A stretch of DNA of 64,000 nt from Hyphomicrobiales bacterium (GCA_900468285.1 UBTF01000007.1:62001-126000), one strand, 5' to 3'. Counted from the first letter of the stretch, positions 37,460-47,991 are shown. Program-made: numbers and translations. The notes: a model not told the origin generated them from the letters alone.

Positions 37460-38089
37460 TTACTTGGTGCCGTACATGCGGTCGCCCGCATCACCCAGGC
37501 CGGGCATGATGTAGCCCTGCTCGTTGAGGTGGCTGTCGATGGCGGCGGTGTAGATTGGAACATCCGGGTGTGCTTCGCGGAAGTTCTTGATACCTTCCGG
37601 GGCGGCCAGCAGGCAAAGGAAGCGCATGTTCTTTGCGCCACGTTCCTTCAGCTTCTCGACAGCGGCGATGGACGAATTGCCGGTTGCCAGCATCGGATCG
37701 ACAACGATGATCAGGCGGGCATCGAGATTGTCCGGTGCCTTGAAGTAATATTCCACCGCCTCAAGTGTGTCATGATCGCGATAGACGCCGATATGCGAGA
37801 CGCGAGCGGAAGGAACGAGTTCGAGCATTCCTTCCAGAAGGCCGTTGCCAGCGCGAAGGATGGAAGCAAAAACCAGCTTCTTGCCTTCCAGAACCGGCGC
37901 TTCGATGGTCTGCATCGGCGTTTCGATGGTTTCCATCGTCATTTCCAGATCGCGCGTGACCTCGTAGCACAAAAGCGTGGAAATTTCGCGCAGCAGGCGG
38001 CGAAAGCCTGCCGTGGAAGTTTCCTTCTTGCGCATGATGGTAAGTTTGTGCCGCACGAGCGGATGATCGATAACGGTGACGCCGTCCAT
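37460..38089 (-). CDS. upp: Uracil phosphoribosyltransferase
   Basis: 209 residues from the ATG at 38089 ([17 protein letters not shown]), the usual start of the family. The enzyme makes UMP from uracil and PRPP. The PRPP-binding motif [12 protein letters not shown] is near residues 128-139 and the uracil loop reads [18 protein letters not shown] at the C-terminus. It follows add by 106 bases and closes a nucleoside-salvage group. Confidence 0.97.
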   Translation of the reverse strand: MDGVTVIDHPLVRHKLTIMRKKETSTAGFRRLLREISTLLCYEVTRDLEMTMETIETPMQTIEAPVLEGKKLVFASILRAGNGLLEGMLELVPSARVSHIGVYRDHDTLEAVEYYFKAPDNLDARLIIVVDPMLATGNSSIAAVEKLKERGAKNMRFLCLLAAPEGIKNFREAHPDVPIYTAAIDSHLNEQGYIMPGLGDAGDRMYGTK

Positions 38090-38195
38090 GAAAACTGGCC
38101 TTTTCTCTGATCTATGATGTTTTCTGTATTTCACCGAATGAGGGGATTTCGCAAGACCGGAAGCACATTTTGCCCGGTCTTCCCGTCATCGATGC

Positions 38196-39182
38196 TCAGG
38201 CGGTTGCGTGCGCATCCAGCTTCGCAAGAAGTCGCGCCCGCGTTTCCTCGTCCACGAACGCTGCCTCCAGCGAGGTGCGGGTCATGGCATTGATCTCCGC
38301 ATCGCTGAAACCGAAGGCATGTCGGGCAATCTCATATTCCTGCGCCAGCGAGGTGTGGAAAAACGGCGGGTCGTCGGAGCTGATGCAGACGCGCACGCCC
38401 GCATCGCGAAGACGCTTCAAGGGGTGGCTTTCGAAATCCGGGTAGACGTTGAGCGCAATGTTGGAGCCGGGGCAGACTTCCAGCACCGTGCCGAGTTCCA
38501 CCAGCCGCGCCACCAATGCATCGTCTTCGATGGCGCGCACGCCATGGCCGATCCGCTGTGGTTTGATAAGATCGAGCGCATCCGCCACGCTGAACGCGCC
38601 GCAGACTTCGCCCGCATGAATGGTCAACCCCAGCCCGGCATCGCGGGCGATATCGAAGGCGCGGGCATAATCCGCCACCCGGCCCATCCGCTCTTCGCCC
38701 GCCATGTTGAAGCCCGTTATCAGCGGGTGTTTGACGCGCGCCGCATATTCCGCAGCAGCAATCACGCTGTCCGGGCCGAAATGGCGCTCGCCGGTAACGA
38801 TGATGCGCGCCTCGATGCCGGTCTTTTCCTTTGCCGCCGCAATGCCTGCAGCGATGCCGGAGAGATAGGCATCCGCGCCCAGGCCGATGCGGTCGCCGTG
38901 ATCGGGCGAAATGATGAGTTCGCTGTAGATGCTGTTCTCACCGGCCAGTTCGGTCAGATAGGTCTCGGTCAGAAGCGCATAATCTTCCTCGGTCTTGAAG
39001 ACTTGCGCCACGGCGTCATAACAGCGGATGAATTCGGCAAAATCGGTCCAGATATAGGCGCCATCGCGCAGGAAGCTGCTGCTGTCGATGCCGTATTTCC
39101 GGGCCTGCATTGCCACCAGCGCGGGCGAGGCCGCACCTTCCAGATGGCAGTGGATTTCTGCTTTCAACAAATGCGACGTCAC
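38196..39182 (-). CDS. add: Adenosine deaminase family protein
   Basis: A 328-residue zinc hydrolase that deaminates adenosine or a related purine. Metal ligands are seen in EIHCHLEG (His11 and His13), HAGEVCG and [12 protein letters not shown]. It overlaps deoB by four bases, so coupled translation is likely. Nearby upp and deoB support a nucleoside-salvage role; adenine deaminase activity within the family is the main alternative. Confidence 0.95.
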   Translation of the reverse strand: MTSHLLKAEIHCHLEGAASPALVAMQARKYGIDSSSFLRDGAYIWTDFAEFIRCYDAVAQVFKTEEDYALLTETYLTELAGENSIYSELIISPDHGDRIGLGADAYLSGIAAGIAAAKEKTGIEARIIVTGERHFGPDSVIAAAEYAARVKHPLITGFNMAGEERMGRVADYARAFDIARDAGLGLTIHAGEVCGAFSVADALDLIKPQRIGHGVRAIEDDALVARLVELGTVLEVCPGSNIALNVYPDFESHPLKRLRDAGVRVCISSDDPPFFHTSLAQEYEIARHAFGFSDAEINAMTRTSLEAAFVDEETRARLLAKLDAHATA

Positions 39183-40399
39183 ATGAAACTCCTGCCGTGG
39201 CGGCCGGTTGGTATGCTGAGGTGGGAAGCGATGCTTTCGCCGATATCGGCATAGGTGGAGCGTATCCCGATATTGCGTTCACGAATGCCGGGGCCGAAGG
39301 CCATGATCGGCACGCGCTCTCGCGTATGGTCCGTGCCGCGCCATGTGGGGTCGCAGCCATGGTCGGCGGTCAGAATGGCGATATCGCCCGGATGCATCTT
39401 GCGGTGAATTTCCGGCAGGCGGGCGTCGAATGCCTCGAGTGCTGCGGCATAACCTGCGACATCTCGGCGGTGGCCATAGATCATGTCGAAATCGACGAAA
39501 TTGGTGAAGACAAGGTCGCCGTTTTCGGCCTCTTCCATCGCCTGCAATGTCGCATCCATCAGCGCCTCGTTGCCATTGGCCTTGATGACGCGGGAAATGC
39601 CCTGATGCGCATAGATATCGCCGATCTTGCCGATGGCGAGAACCTTGCGGTCCATTTCCACCAGACGGTCGAGCAGGGTCGGTTCCGGCGGCAGAACGGA
39701 AAAATCGCGGCGATTGCCGGTTCGCTCAAACGTGGTAACGGTTTCGCCGGTAAAGGGACGGGCAATGACGCGGCCGATATTCAGGGGATCGACCAGTTTG
39801 CGCACCGTCTGGCAAAAAGCGATCAGACGCTCCAGCCCGAAATGCTTCTCATGCGCGGCAATCTGAAACACCGAGTCCGAGGACGTGTAACAGATGGGCT
39901 TGCCGGTACGGATGTGCTCAGCACCGAAGCGGGCAATGATCTCGGTCCCGGACGCATGGCAATTGCCGAGAATGCCGGGAACCTCGCCCTGTTCGCAGAT
40001 GGCCTCGACCAGTTCGGTCGAGAAGGCGTCACCTTCTGTCGGAAAATAGCCCCAGTCGAAGCGTACCGGAGTGCCTGCTATTTCCCAATGGCCCGACGGA
40101 GTGTCCTTGCCCTTCGAAACCTCATTGGCGCAGCCGTGAATGCCATAGATACGTTCCGGCGGCTCCATTCCCGCTGGCGCCTCTCCGCTCGAGAGATGGG
40201 CGATATTCAAGAGCCCGAGCGCCGACATGTTCGGCAGCTTCAGGGGGCCAGAGCGCAGGCCTGCGCGATCGGCAGCACCGGCCGCACAGAATTCGGCAAT
40301 ATGCCCAAGCGTGTTGGAACCGAGATCACCATATTGCTCGGCATCCGGCGCGCCACCCACGCCGAAGGAATCAAGAACGAGAAGAAAGGCCCGTGCCAT
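39179..40399 (-). CDS. deoB: Phosphopentomutase
   Basis: A 406-residue alkaline phosphatase-superfamily mutase that interconverts (deoxy)ribose 1- and 5-phosphates. The metal-binding Asp10 ([16 protein letters not shown]) and the late [19 protein letters not shown] block are present, plus [12 protein letters not shown] near residue 95. It starts 12 bases from a strong hairpin, which may terminate the upstream SURF1 transcript or attenuate deoB. Confidence 0.97.
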   Translation of the reverse strand: MARAFLLVLDSFGVGGAPDAEQYGDLGSNTLGHIAEFCAAGAADRAGLRSGPLKLPNMSALGLLNIAHLSSGEAPAGMEPPERIYGIHGCANEVSKGKDTPSGHWEIAGTPVRFDWGYFPTEGDAFSTELVEAICEQGEVPGILGNCHASGTEIIARFGAEHIRTGKPICYTSSDSVFQIAAHEKHFGLERLIAFCQTVRKLVDPLNIGRVIARPFTGETVTTFERTGNRRDFSVLPPEPTLLDRLVEMDRKVLAIGKIGDIYAHQGISRVIKANGNEALMDATLQAMEEAENGDLVFTNFVDFDMIYGHRRDVAGYAAALEAFDARLPEIHRKMHPGDIAILTADHGCDPTWRGTDHTRERVPIMAFGPGIRERNIGIRSTYADIGESIASHLSIPTGRHGRSFM

Positions 40400-40410
40400 G
40401 CGTCACCACA

Positions 40411-40434
40411 AAAAGCGCGGCGCAGAGGGCCGCG
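40411..40434 (-). terminator. Hairpin terminator or attenuator between SURF1 and deoB
   Basis: CGCGGC (40416-40421) pairs with GCCGCG (40429-40434), and on the minus strand CTTTTT follows. It is 12 bases before the deoB ATG, so it is either the SURF1 terminator or a deoB leader attenuator. Confidence 0.65.
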
Positions 40435-40445
40435 ATAACAAACGA

Positions 40446-40458
40446 GTGATATAATCAC
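40446..40458. promoter_or_regulatory. Small inverted repeat upstream of deoB
   Basis: GTGAT-ATA-ATCAC lies 47-60 bases before deoB and overlaps a TTATAT box on the minus strand. It could be a promoter-linked operator for the nucleoside genes; the evidence is symmetry and position only. Confidence 0.35.
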
Positions 40459-40485
40459 CGCAGGAGAAAAGGTGAAACGCTTTCT

Positions 40486-41280
40486 TTAAGCACTCTCTTG
40501 TGCGTCGGACGCCGGATCACCGGCTCTGCCTGCCTTCGGCGCATTGAGATTACGGGTGACGTACCAGCCCGCAGCCACGACCATGCCTGCCAGAATATAC
40601 CAGGTGATGGCATAGGACAGGTGATTGTTGGGGAAGGTCAGCATGGTCTTGCCGCCAATGGGAAGCCCGCCCGGATTGGGCGTTGCATCCGCATCGACAT
40701 AAAACGGCGCTGCGTTGTCAATCTGCCTGATCTCGGCAATCTGGGCGATATTGCGCGAATACCAGCGATTGTTCTGCGGATCGTTGGTGCGCAGGAAAAG
40801 CCCGCCGGTCTCAGGCGCGCGCATCAGACCAACGACATCGACACGGCCTTCGACCTCGCCTTGCGGACGCGCAGATGGCTCGCGCTTGTCGCTCGGCACG
40901 AAGCCGCGGTTGACGATGACGGAGGAACCATCGTCCCGTTGCAGCGGCGTCAGCACCCAGTAGCCGGGGCCGAGATCGGAGACTGTATAGACCTGCACCT
41001 CGTCGCGATGGCGGAATGTGCCGGACAGGTGAACGCGGCGATATTCGTATTGCGATGGGTCGGTCATGGCAGGCCATTCGCTAACCGCAGGCACCTCCAC
41101 GGGGGCGGCGTGCGCACGCTCCTCGACATTGGCAATCAGGTCCCGCTTCCATGCCAGCCGGTTGACCTGCCATGTGCCGAGCGCCAAGAGGCAAGCGGTC
41201 AGCACAAGGGTCATGAGGATGACGACGATGGCCGCAGGGCGGATGCCCCTGCGCGGCATGTTTTCATTTTGAATGGTCAT
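40486..41280 (-). CDS. SURF1 family oxidase assembly protein
   Basis: 264 residues from the ATG at 41280 (MTIQNENMPRRGIRP). Two membrane segments (residues about 15-35 and 225-245) enclose a periplasmic domain with the SURF1 marks LALGTWQVNRLAWK, EYRRVHLSGTFRHRDEV and VNRGFVP. SURF1 helps insert heme into the oxidase active site. Placed right after cyoABCD, it is the quinol-oxidase type (Surf1q). A hairpin separates it from cyoD, so its level may differ. Confidence 0.92.
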   Translation of the reverse strand: MTIQNENMPRRGIRPAAIVVILMTLVLTACLLALGTWQVNRLAWKRDLIANVEERAHAAPVEVPAVSEWPAMTDPSQYEYRRVHLSGTFRHRDEVQVYTVSDLGPGYWVLTPLQRDDGSSVIVNRGFVPSDKREPSARPQGEVEGRVDVVGLMRAPETGGLFLRTNDPQNNRWYSRNIAQIAEIRQIDNAAPFYVDADATPNPGGLPIGGKTMLTFPNNHLSYAITWYILAGMVVAAGWYVTRNLNAPKAGRAGDPASDAQESA

Positions 41281-41301
41281 TCGAGCTTTCCCGCTCAACA
41301 G

Positions 41302-41381
41302 AAAACCCCATGAATCCGCTCTCCGATTCATGGGGTTTTGTGTCTCTCGGAGAAGAGCGGCCCGCTTGTTGCGCGGGCCGC
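41302..41381 (-). terminator. Tandem hairpins after cyoD
   Basis: A 15-bp perfect stem (41302-41316 with 41325-41339) carries a CCCC/T-run end, giving TTTT on both strands. A second GC-rich hairpin (41357-41365 with 41373-41381) lies nearer cyoD. They likely reduce read-through from cyo into SURF1. Confidence 0.8.
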
Positions 41382-41403
41382 CAGAAGGTTGCAGCGATGC
41401 CGG

Positions 41404-41808
41404 TTACGGCATGTTGCGCATCTGCTCCATCGTCATGGTCGGCATCATGTTCTTGTTCATGTTGTACATGACCCAGAGCGAACCGACGAGCGTGATCATG
41501 ACGACGACCAGCGTGAACAGCAGCGACATGAAGGTCCAGCCTCCCTGCGACTTGGTGTTCATGTGCAGGAAGTAGATCATGTGCACGAAAACCTGGATGA
41601 CGCCGAAGATCATGATGACGATCACGGTTGTCGTGCGGTTTTCAATGACATCACCCATGACCAGCCAGAAGGGTATTGCCGTCAGGATGACCGAGAGAAT
41701 GAAGCCGATCATGTAGCTCTTGAAGGAACCGTGATCCTCACCGCTGTCGTGGTGGTGATCATGACCGTGATCATGCGCGTGGCTATGGTCGTGTGCGTTC
41801 GAACCCAT
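41404..41808 (-). CDS. cyoD: Cytochrome bo3 quinol oxidase subunit IV
   Basis: 134 residues from the ATG at 41808, which overlaps the cyoC TGA. Three membrane segments match CyoD. The cytoplasmic N-terminus is unusually rich in His and Asp (HDHSHAHDHGHDHHHD, residues about 6-21), a likely metal-binding tail. CyoD assists assembly and copper binding of subunit I. Confidence 0.94.
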   Translation of the reverse strand: MGSNAHDHSHAHDHGHDHHHDSGEDHGSFKSYMIGFILSVILTAIPFWLVMGDVIENRTTTVIVIMIFGVIQVFVHMIYFLHMNTKSQGGWTFMSLLFTLVVVMITLVGSLWVMYNMNKNMMPTMTMEQMRNMP

Positions 41809-42434
41809 CACAGAACTCCAACCAGATAGACAAAGGAAAAGACGCCGATCCAGATCACGTCGAGGAAGTGCCAGAACATGGACAGGCAGGTCAGGCGACG
41901 CATGTTTTCAGGATGCAGGCCGAACTTCTTGACCTGCACCATCAGCGTCACCAGCCAGATGACGCCGAAGGTGACGTGCAGACCGTGCGTGCCGACCAGC
42001 GCGAAGAAGGCCGACAGGAAGGCGGAGCGCTGCGGCGTTGCACCCTCGTGGATCAGGTGGGAGAACTCGTAAAGTTCAAGCCCGAGGAAGGCGAGGCCAA
42101 ACAGGCCGGTAATGGCCAGCCACACCAGCGTCGTGTTGACGTTCTTCTTGGCTGCCTCCAGCATGGCGAAGCCATAGGTGATGGAGGACAGAAGCAGGAA
42201 GGCCGTGTTGATCGCCACCAGCTTGAGATCGAAGAGATCTGCGCCGGAAGGACCGGCCGCATAGCTGCGGCCGACAACGGCATAGGTTGCAAAGAGCGTT
42301 GCGAAGATAAGGCAGTCGCTCATCAGGTACAGCCAGAAACCGATGGATGTACCGTTTTCCGGGTGGTGGTCTTCCTTCAGGTAGAAGACCGGCTTTTCTG
42401 CGCCATCGGCGCTCTGGGCAGGTGCTTGAGACAT
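41808..42434 (-). CDS. cyoC: Cytochrome bo3 quinol oxidase subunit III
   Basis: A 208-residue subunit III with five membrane segments, as in E. coli CyoC. Conserved stretches include GFWLYLMSDCLIFATLFATYAV and GTHGLHVTFGVIWL. It stabilises the core and lies 4 bases after cyoB. The whole operon runs cyoA-B-C-D. Confidence 0.96.
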   Translation of the reverse strand: MSQAPAQSADGAEKPVFYLKEDHHPENGTSIGFWLYLMSDCLIFATLFATYAVVGRSYAAGPSGADLFDLKLVAINTAFLLLSSITYGFAMLEAAKKNVNTTLVWLAITGLFGLAFLGLELYEFSHLIHEGATPQRSAFLSAFFALVGTHGLHVTFGVIWLVTLMVQVKKFGLHPENMRRLTCLSMFWHFLDVIWIGVFSFVYLVGVL

Positions 42435-42438
42435 TCTG

Positions 42439-44442
42439 TTACGCCTGAGTTGCCAGCAGCTTCGTACGTTCTGCTTCGACTTCCGTCACATCCGAAACCG
42501 GGATGTAATAGTCGCGATTGTAGTTGAAGGTGTGGGCGATGGAGACCGCGATGATCGCAACCATCGAAACGATTGCCAGCCACCAGATGTGCCACACCAG
42601 TGCGAAGCCGAGCACGACGCTGATCGCGCTGATGATCACGCCAGTGCCGGTGTTTTTCGGCATGTGGATGGGGATGAAGCCATCGACCGGGCGTTCTGCA
42701 CCGTGCTTCTTCATATGCGCCCAGGCATCGATTTCATGCACGACCGGCGTGAAAGCGAAGTTGTAGGCAGGCGGCGGTGAAGAGGTGGACCATTCCAGCG
42801 TACGACCGCCATAGGGATCGCCGGTAACATCACGCAACTCTTCGCGGCGCAGGAAGCTGACGATGAGCTGGATGATGAAGGAGGCGATGCCGAGTGCGAT
42901 GAGGAATGCACCGAAGGCAGCGACGATGAACCAGATCTGCAACGAGGTGTCTTCGAACTGGCTGAGGCGACGGGTCACGCCCATCAGGCCGAGAACATAG
43001 AGCGGCATGAAGGCGAAGTAGAAGCCGACGAACCAGAACCAGAAGGACAGCTTGCCCCAGAATGGATCCAGACGATAGCCGAAGGCCTTCGGGAACCAGT
43101 AGGCAATACCGGCCAGAACACCAAAGACCACGCCGCCGATGATCGTGTTGTGGAAGTGGGCGATCAGGAACAGCGAGTTGTGCAGCACGAAGTCCGCTGG
43201 AGGCACGGCGAGAAGAACGCCGGTCATGCCGCCGATGACGAAGGTGATCATGAAGCCGATGGCCCACAGCATGGGAACGTCGAACTTGATGCGGCCCTTA
43301 TACATGGTGAAGAGCCAGTTGAAGATCTTCGCGCCCGTGGGGATCGAGATGATCATCGTGGTAATGCCGAAGAAGGCATTGACGCTGGCGCCCGAGCCCA
43401 TGGTGAAGAAGTGGTGCAGCCACACTACATAGGCGAGAATGGTGATGACCACCGTCGCGTAAACCATCGAGGCATAACCGAAGAGGCGCTTGTTGGAAAA
43501 GGTCGAAACGATTTCCGAGAAAATGCCGAAGGCAGGCAGCACGAGGATATAGACTTCAGGGTGACCCCAGATCCAGATGAGGTTGACATACATCATCGGA
43601 TTTCCACCAAGGTCATTGGTGAAGAAGTTTGTGCCGACGTAGCGATCGAGCGTCAGAAGTGCGAGCGTTCCGGTCAGGATCGGGAAGGAGGCCACGATCA
43701 GGATGTTGGAACACAGCGAGGTCCACACGAAGATCGGCAGGCGCATCATGGTCATGCCCGGTGCGCGCATCTTGATGATGGTGACGATAAGGTTGATACC
43801 CGACAGCGTCGTTCCCACACCGGCGATCTGCAATCCCCAGATATAGTAGTCGACACCCACACTCGGGCTGCCCTGAATGCCCGACAGTGGCGGATAGGCG
43901 AGCCAGCCTGTCTGCGCATATTCACCGATGAACAGCGATATCATGGTGATGATGGCACCGGCAGTCGTCATCCAGAACGAGAAGTTGTTGAGGAACGGGA
44001 ACGACACGTCACGTGCGCCGATCTGCAGCGGAATGATGTAGTTCATCAAGCCGGTGATCATCGGCATCGCCATGAAGAAGATCATGATCACGCCGTGGGC
44101 GGTGAAGATCTGGTCATAGTGGTGCGGGTTGAGATAGCCTTCCGAACCGCCGGATGCGATGGCCTGCTGAAGACGCATCATGATGGCGTCGGCAAAGCCG
44201 CGCATCAGCATCACGAGGGCGAGAATGATGTACATGATACCGATCTTCTTGTGATCGATACTGGTGAACCATTCCTTCCAGAGATAGCCCCAGAGCCGGA
44301 AATAGGTGATCGCACCCAGAAGTGCGGCCCCACCAAGGGCCACGACCGCAAAGGTCACGATCAGGATTGGCTCATGGAGGGGAATTGACTCCCACGTCAG
44401 CTTCCCGAAAAGGAACGACGTTTGATCGGTATTGACGACCAT
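42439..44442 (-). CDS. cyoB: Cytochrome bo3 quinol oxidase subunit I
   Basis: 667 residues from the ATG at 44442 ([12 protein letters not shown]), with AAGAGG upstream. It is the heme-copper catalytic subunit that reduces oxygen and pumps protons. Cu-B and heme ligands are seen in [21 protein letters not shown] and the later HFHNTIIGG block. Extra N- and C-terminal membrane segments beyond the 12 core ones fit the bo3 type. Confidence 0.98.
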   Translation of the reverse strand: MVVNTDQTSFLFGKLTWESIPLHEPILIVTFAVVALGGAALLGAITYFRLWGYLWKEWFTSIDHKKIGIMYIILALVMLMRGFADAIMMRLQQAIASGGSEGYLNPHHYDQIFTAHGVIMIFFMAMPMITGLMNYIIPLQIGARDVSFPFLNNFSFWMTTAGAIITMISLFIGEYAQTGWLAYPPLSGIQGSPSVGVDYYIWGLQIAGVGTTLSGINLIVTIIKMRAPGMTMMRLPIFVWTSLCSNILIVASFPILTGTLALLTLDRYVGTNFFTNDLGGNPMMYVNLIWIWGHPEVYILVLPAFGIFSEIVSTFSNKRLFGYASMVYATVVITILAYVVWLHHFFTMGSGASVNAFFGITTMIISIPTGAKIFNWLFTMYKGRIKFDVPMLWAIGFMITFVIGGMTGVLLAVPPADFVLHNSLFLIAHFHNTIIGGVVFGVLAGIAYWFPKAFGYRLDPFWGKLSFWFWFVGFYFAFMPLYVLGLMGVTRRLSQFEDTSLQIWFIVAAFGAFLIALGIASFIIQLIVSFLRREELRDVTGDPYGGRTLEWSTSSPPPAYNFAFTPVVHEIDAWAHMKKHGAERPVDGFIPIHMPKNTGTGVIISAISVVLGFALVWHIWWLAIVSMVAIIAVSIAHTFNYNRDYYIPVSDVTEVEAERTKLLATQA

Positions 44443-44582
44443 TTTAGCCTCTTGCGATTTTCTGGAGCGCAGCCGTCCAACGGGACGACAACAATCACTC
44501 CACATCATTGAATTTACGCACCGGACGATCCGACGCTTAGGGCTGCGCGAGTGCCGCGCACGCCCCCATGCAATTCACCTGG

Positions 44583-45674
44583 TCAGCCAGCGCTTTTGCT
44601 GGCGGGCTGCAGTTGCGCTTTCGTGTCAGCAGGCAGAGCAGCCGGCTGGAATGTCTGGCCTTCGATCGCTGCTGGCAGAGACTGCGGACCGGACGCCACG
44701 CCATAAGGCGAAAGAGGCGTGCAGACGACAGAGTTCAGCGCCTTGGCAACATCGATACCTTCCTTGCCGCCGCCGCCATTGGCGTCGATATGCATCATGT
44801 CACGCATGCACAGCTTGTTGGGTTCGACGCAGCGGTTGAGGATTGCGTCGTAAAGCTCAGGATCGACATTGGCGAAATACTGCACCGGCTCACGCTCGCT
44901 CGGCTTGGCAAACTCCAGATATTCCATGCGGCCGAAGCCCTTGCCGCCTTCCTTGGCCTTGGCAACCCACTGGTCAAAGCCTTCCTGGCTCAAGCCATGA
45001 AACTTGAAGCGCATGTGCGAAAAGCCGGGACCGGAGAAGTTGGCCGAAAAGCCGTCATAGACGCCCGGCTTGTTGATGACCGCGTGCAGCTTGGTCTGCA
45101 TTCCGCCCATGGCATAGATCTGCCCCGCAAGCGCCGGAACGAAGAACGAGTTCATCGCCGTCGTGCCGGTGATCTTGAAGTTGATAGGCACGTCAACCGG
45201 CGCTGCAAATTCATTGACGCTGCCAATGCCCAGCTCCGGATAGAAGAACAGCCACTTCCAGTCCATGGCAACGACTTCGACCGTGATCGGCTTCATGTCG
45301 GCTGTCACCTGACGGTCTTCGTCGATACGCTCGATCGGGCGATAAGGATCCAGACGGTGTGTCGAAATCCACGTCACCGTGCCAAGCATGAGGATGATCG
45401 CCACCGGAGCGGACCAGATGACCATTTCCAGACGCGTGGAATGGTGCCACTCGGGATCATAATCCTCGGCCTTGGCAGACTCTCTGTACTTCCAGGCGAA
45501 GAACAGAGTGAGCGCCAGAACCGGAACGATGATCAGCAGCATCAGGACCGTAGAGGTGATGATGAGATCTCGCTGCTGGACGGCGATGTCTCCGGATGGA
45601 TTCATCACAACGAGGTCACAGCCGCTCAGGAGCAGCATGGACGAAATAGCCACGAGGGCTGGGGGTAATTTCAT
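44583..45674 (-). CDS. cyoA: Cytochrome bo3 quinol oxidase subunit II (lipoprotein)
   Basis: 363 residues from the ATG at 45674, which begins a lipoprotein signal (MKLPPALVAISSMLLLSGC). Two membrane segments and a cupredoxin domain follow; the Cu-A cysteine pair of cytochrome c oxidases is absent, so quinol is the donor. The C-terminus has an extra Ala/Pro/Gln-rich tail. No cyoE heme O synthase is in this operon. Confidence 0.94.
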   Translation of the reverse strand: MKLPPALVAISSMLLLSGCDLVVMNPSGDIAVQQRDLIITSTVLMLLIIVPVLALTLFFAWKYRESAKAEDYDPEWHHSTRLEMVIWSAPVAIILMLGTVTWISTHRLDPYRPIERIDEDRQVTADMKPITVEVVAMDWKWLFFYPELGIGSVNEFAAPVDVPINFKITGTTAMNSFFVPALAGQIYAMGGMQTKLHAVINKPGVYDGFSANFSGPGFSHMRFKFHGLSQEGFDQWVAKAKEGGKGFGRMEYLEFAKPSEREPVQYFANVDPELYDAILNRCVEPNKLCMRDMMHIDANGGGGKEGIDVAKALNSVVCTPLSPYGVASGPQSLPAAIEGQTFQPAALPADTKAQLQPASKSAG

Positions 45675-45988
45675 AAGCGTGCGCACGTTTTGGGACTCGT
45701 ACTGTTTTGGGTATTGTGGCGTATACTTAGCAAACGTCATAAATGACATGAGGTAGTTTGTCGCGGTGCAACATAAGTTTCTGACCGCGCTCATCGCGGC
45801 TACCAGAAATCGGCCTTTTATGCAGAAGTCGCTGCATTATCTCACAGGATGCCCTTTGGGCAACCCTTGGCGACAAACTTCATTTGACGAGGTGAAACCC
45901 GTGTGTGACAATCCGCCGCAGTGATGTGAACGGATGAGGAGCCGTGCGCGTTACTGACATGGCAAGACCATACGCAGGAGGGAATTTT
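45675..45988. other. Divergent promoter region between cyoA and the MFS gene
   Basis: This 314-base gap holds the promoters of both genes. A small inverted repeat, GTCAT-AA-ATGAC (45736-45747), lies 62 bases before cyoA. No known oxygen-regulator site was recognised, and no gene is seen. Confidence 0.45.
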
Positions 45989-47317
45989 ATGAGTTATGTC
46001 GACACGGCCTCATCTTACAAAGACGGAAATCAGATAAACGGCCAAGCCAAAGCGCCTGTCGCTGTCGATCCGGACCGCATCACGATTGCGGTCATCCTGG
46101 CGAGAATGACTGAGTTTTTTGACTTCTTCGTCTATGCCATCGCCTCGGCACTTGTTTTCCCTCACGTCTTCTTCTCTTTCGTCGATCCGCTTACCGCGAC
46201 CCTCTATTCCTTTGCGGTATTCTCGCTTGCCTTCATCGCCCGCCCGATTGGCTCGCTCATCTTCCTCCAGATAGACCGCAAGTTTGGTCGCGGCGTGAAA
46301 CTCACAGCTGCCCTGTTTACGCTGTGCGGCTCCACCATGGCCATCAGCTTCCTGCCGTCCTACGCCGAATCCGGAATGATCGCGCCCATCCTGCTGGCCG
46401 TGTTCCGCATAGGCCAGGGTATTGGTCTCGGTGGCGCATGGGATGGCCTCGTGTCGCTTCTGGCCATGAACGCGCCGGAAAGACAGCGCGGCTGGTATGC
46501 GATGATGCCGCAGCTTGGTGCCGCCATGGGCTTTGGCCTTGCCAGTGCCTTCTTCATCATCTTCACGACGCAGCTTTCCAATCCGGAATTCCTCGCCTGG
46601 GGCTGGCGCTTCCCCTTCTTCGTGGCTTTGGCTCTCAACGTGCTCGCCCTGTTTGCCCGCCTGCGCATGATCGTCACGCCCGAGTTCCAGACCATGCTGC
46701 AACAGCATGAGCTTGAGCCCAAGCCCATGTTCCAGATGCTGCGCAATCAGTCCCGCGTTGTCTTGACCGGCGCCTTCGTGCCGCTTGCGAGCTTCGCGCT
46801 GTTTCACCTTGTCACCGTATTTCCCTTGAGCTGGGTTTCGCTCAACACCAGCCAGAGAGTGTCCGACTTCCTGTTCGTCCAGTTCGTCAGCGCCATTATC
46901 GCTGGCGGCATGATCGTCGTTTCCGGCGTACTGTCCGACAAGATCGGTCGCCGCAAGCTGATCGGCATCGCGGCAGCCCTGATTGCCATCTTCAGCTTTG
47001 CAGCGCCAGTGCTGCTGGCCTCGGGTGACATCGGACGTTATCTCTTCGTGCTGATCGGCTTTGCCCTGCTCGGCCTGTCCTTCGGTCAATCGGGTGGTGC
47101 GCTGGCTTCCCGCTTCAGCCGTGAATATCGCTACACGGGTGCATCGCTGACGTCGGATATTTCCTGGCTGATCGGTGCGGGCTTTGCACCACTCGTGGCT
47201 CTTGGCTTCTCGTCCAAGTTCGGCCTCTTCGCAGTCGGTATCTATCTTCTGTCTGGCGCCGTCTGCACCATCGTCGCGCTGTATTTCAGCCGCACGCTGG
47301 ACATGCCGTCCGAGTGA
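45989..47317 (+). CDS. MFS transporter, metabolite:H+ symporter family
   Basis: 442 residues from the ATG at 45989, which has a strong AGGAGGG site; the open frame runs from 45944. Twelve hydrophobic segments and the motifs FDFFVYAIASALVFPHVFF, RPIGSLIF and GRRKLIGIAAAL place it in the MHS group (ProP/ShiA-like). Substrates in the group are organic acids, shikimate or osmolytes; none can be assigned here. A hairpin terminator follows. Confidence 0.92.
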   Translation: MSYVDTASSYKDGNQINGQAKAPVAVDPDRITIAVILARMTEFFDFFVYAIASALVFPHVFFSFVDPLTATLYSFAVFSLAFIARPIGSLIFLQIDRKFGRGVKLTAALFTLCGSTMAISFLPSYAESGMIAPILLAVFRIGQGIGLGGAWDGLVSLLAMNAPERQRGWYAMMPQLGAAMGFGLASAFFIIFTTQLSNPEFLAWGWRFPFFVALALNVLALFARLRMIVTPEFQTMLQQHELEPKPMFQMLRNQSRVVLTGAFVPLASFALFHLVTVFPLSWVSLNTSQRVSDFLFVQFVSAIIAGGMIVVSGVLSDKIGRRKLIGIAAALIAIFSFAAPVLLASGDIGRYLFVLIGFALLGLSFGQSGGALASRFSREYRYTGASLTSDISWLIGAGFAPLVALGFSSKFGLFAVGIYLLSGAVCTIVALYFSRTLDMPSE

Positions 47318-47329
47318 ATATCGGCAATC

Positions 47330-47362
47330 AACACCGCAGAGTGACGACCACTCTGCGGTGTT
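47330..47362. terminator. Hairpin between the MFS gene and the TadE-like pair
   Basis: A perfect 13-bp stem (47330-47342 with 47350-47362) has a 7-nt loop and short T-rich flanks. It lies between convergent genes and probably works in both directions. Confidence 0.75.
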
Positions 47363-47399
47363 CTATTATCCGAAAAGAATATCGAGACTGAAATGGCTG

Positions 47400-47981
47400 T
47401 CAGCAATCGCCACAGGTGATGGGGTCAGCTTCGCGCTTGGCGAAATAATAGTCCCGGCTGATGGTTATCGGCGTTATCGTCGATGACAGCGAGGACATGA
47501 ACATCAGCAGGGAATGAGGGATCGTCAGTTCGGAGTGAATGATGAAGCCGTTCGCCTGCTTGAAGTTATTGGGAATGTTGACAATCGTACCCTCATTGTA
47601 GGCCGGCTTTCCGCTCTGTTCCCACGACCAGGCGATCCTGGCGACCTTGTTCGCGTCGATCTGGATACCGCTGATCTTCAACGTCATCCCGGTGGTCTGG
47701 TAGGGGGCGAAAACAGCCGATGCCACGTCCGTCATGGTGGCGAGATAGGCCTTGTTGACCGTCTGCGGCTGCGAAACCAGATCGGCTATCGCTCCAGCTG
47801 CGCGCGTTGCCCGCTTATAGACGCTAAAGCCGATCGTCAGTTCGAAGGCCGTGATGTAAAGCGACAGCAGGATCGGGAAGATGATTGCGAATTCAACCGC
47901 ACCCAACCCCTGACGATCACCTTTGAGCCTCTTCAGCGTTCGGCCAAGCGCGCTCAGCATCTTTTTTGACCGTGTCATCAT
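47400..47981 (-). CDS. TadE/TadG-like pilus protein
   Basis: About 193 residues from the ATG at 47981; an ATG at 48008 would overlap the gene upstream. The pseudopilin-like part GLGAVEFAIIFPILLSLYITAFEL has the Glu of TadE-type minor pilins. A periplasmic domain of about 140 residues follows and ends with CGDC. It forms a pair with the gene upstream and is likely processed by the CpaA-type peptidase at 10 kb. Confidence 0.86.
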   Translation of the reverse strand: MMTRSKKMLSALGRTLKRLKGDRQGLGAVEFAIIFPILLSLYITAFELTIGFSVYKRATRAAGAIADLVSQPQTVNKAYLATMTDVASAVFAPYQTTGMTLKISGIQIDANKVARIAWSWEQSGKPAYNEGTIVNIPNNFKQANGFIIHSELTIPHSLLMFMSSLSSTITPITISRDYYFAKREADPITCGDC

Positions 47982-47991
47982 CTGTCGGCGC

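Noticed and set aside
38153-38181. Terminator between add and upp
   Set aside because: An 8-bp stem is present, but no T run follows on the minus strand.
43150-44388. A 412-codon plus-strand frame inside cyoB
   Set aside because: It is antisense to a clear heme-copper oxidase gene and encodes a very His/Asp/Arg-rich sequence without domains.
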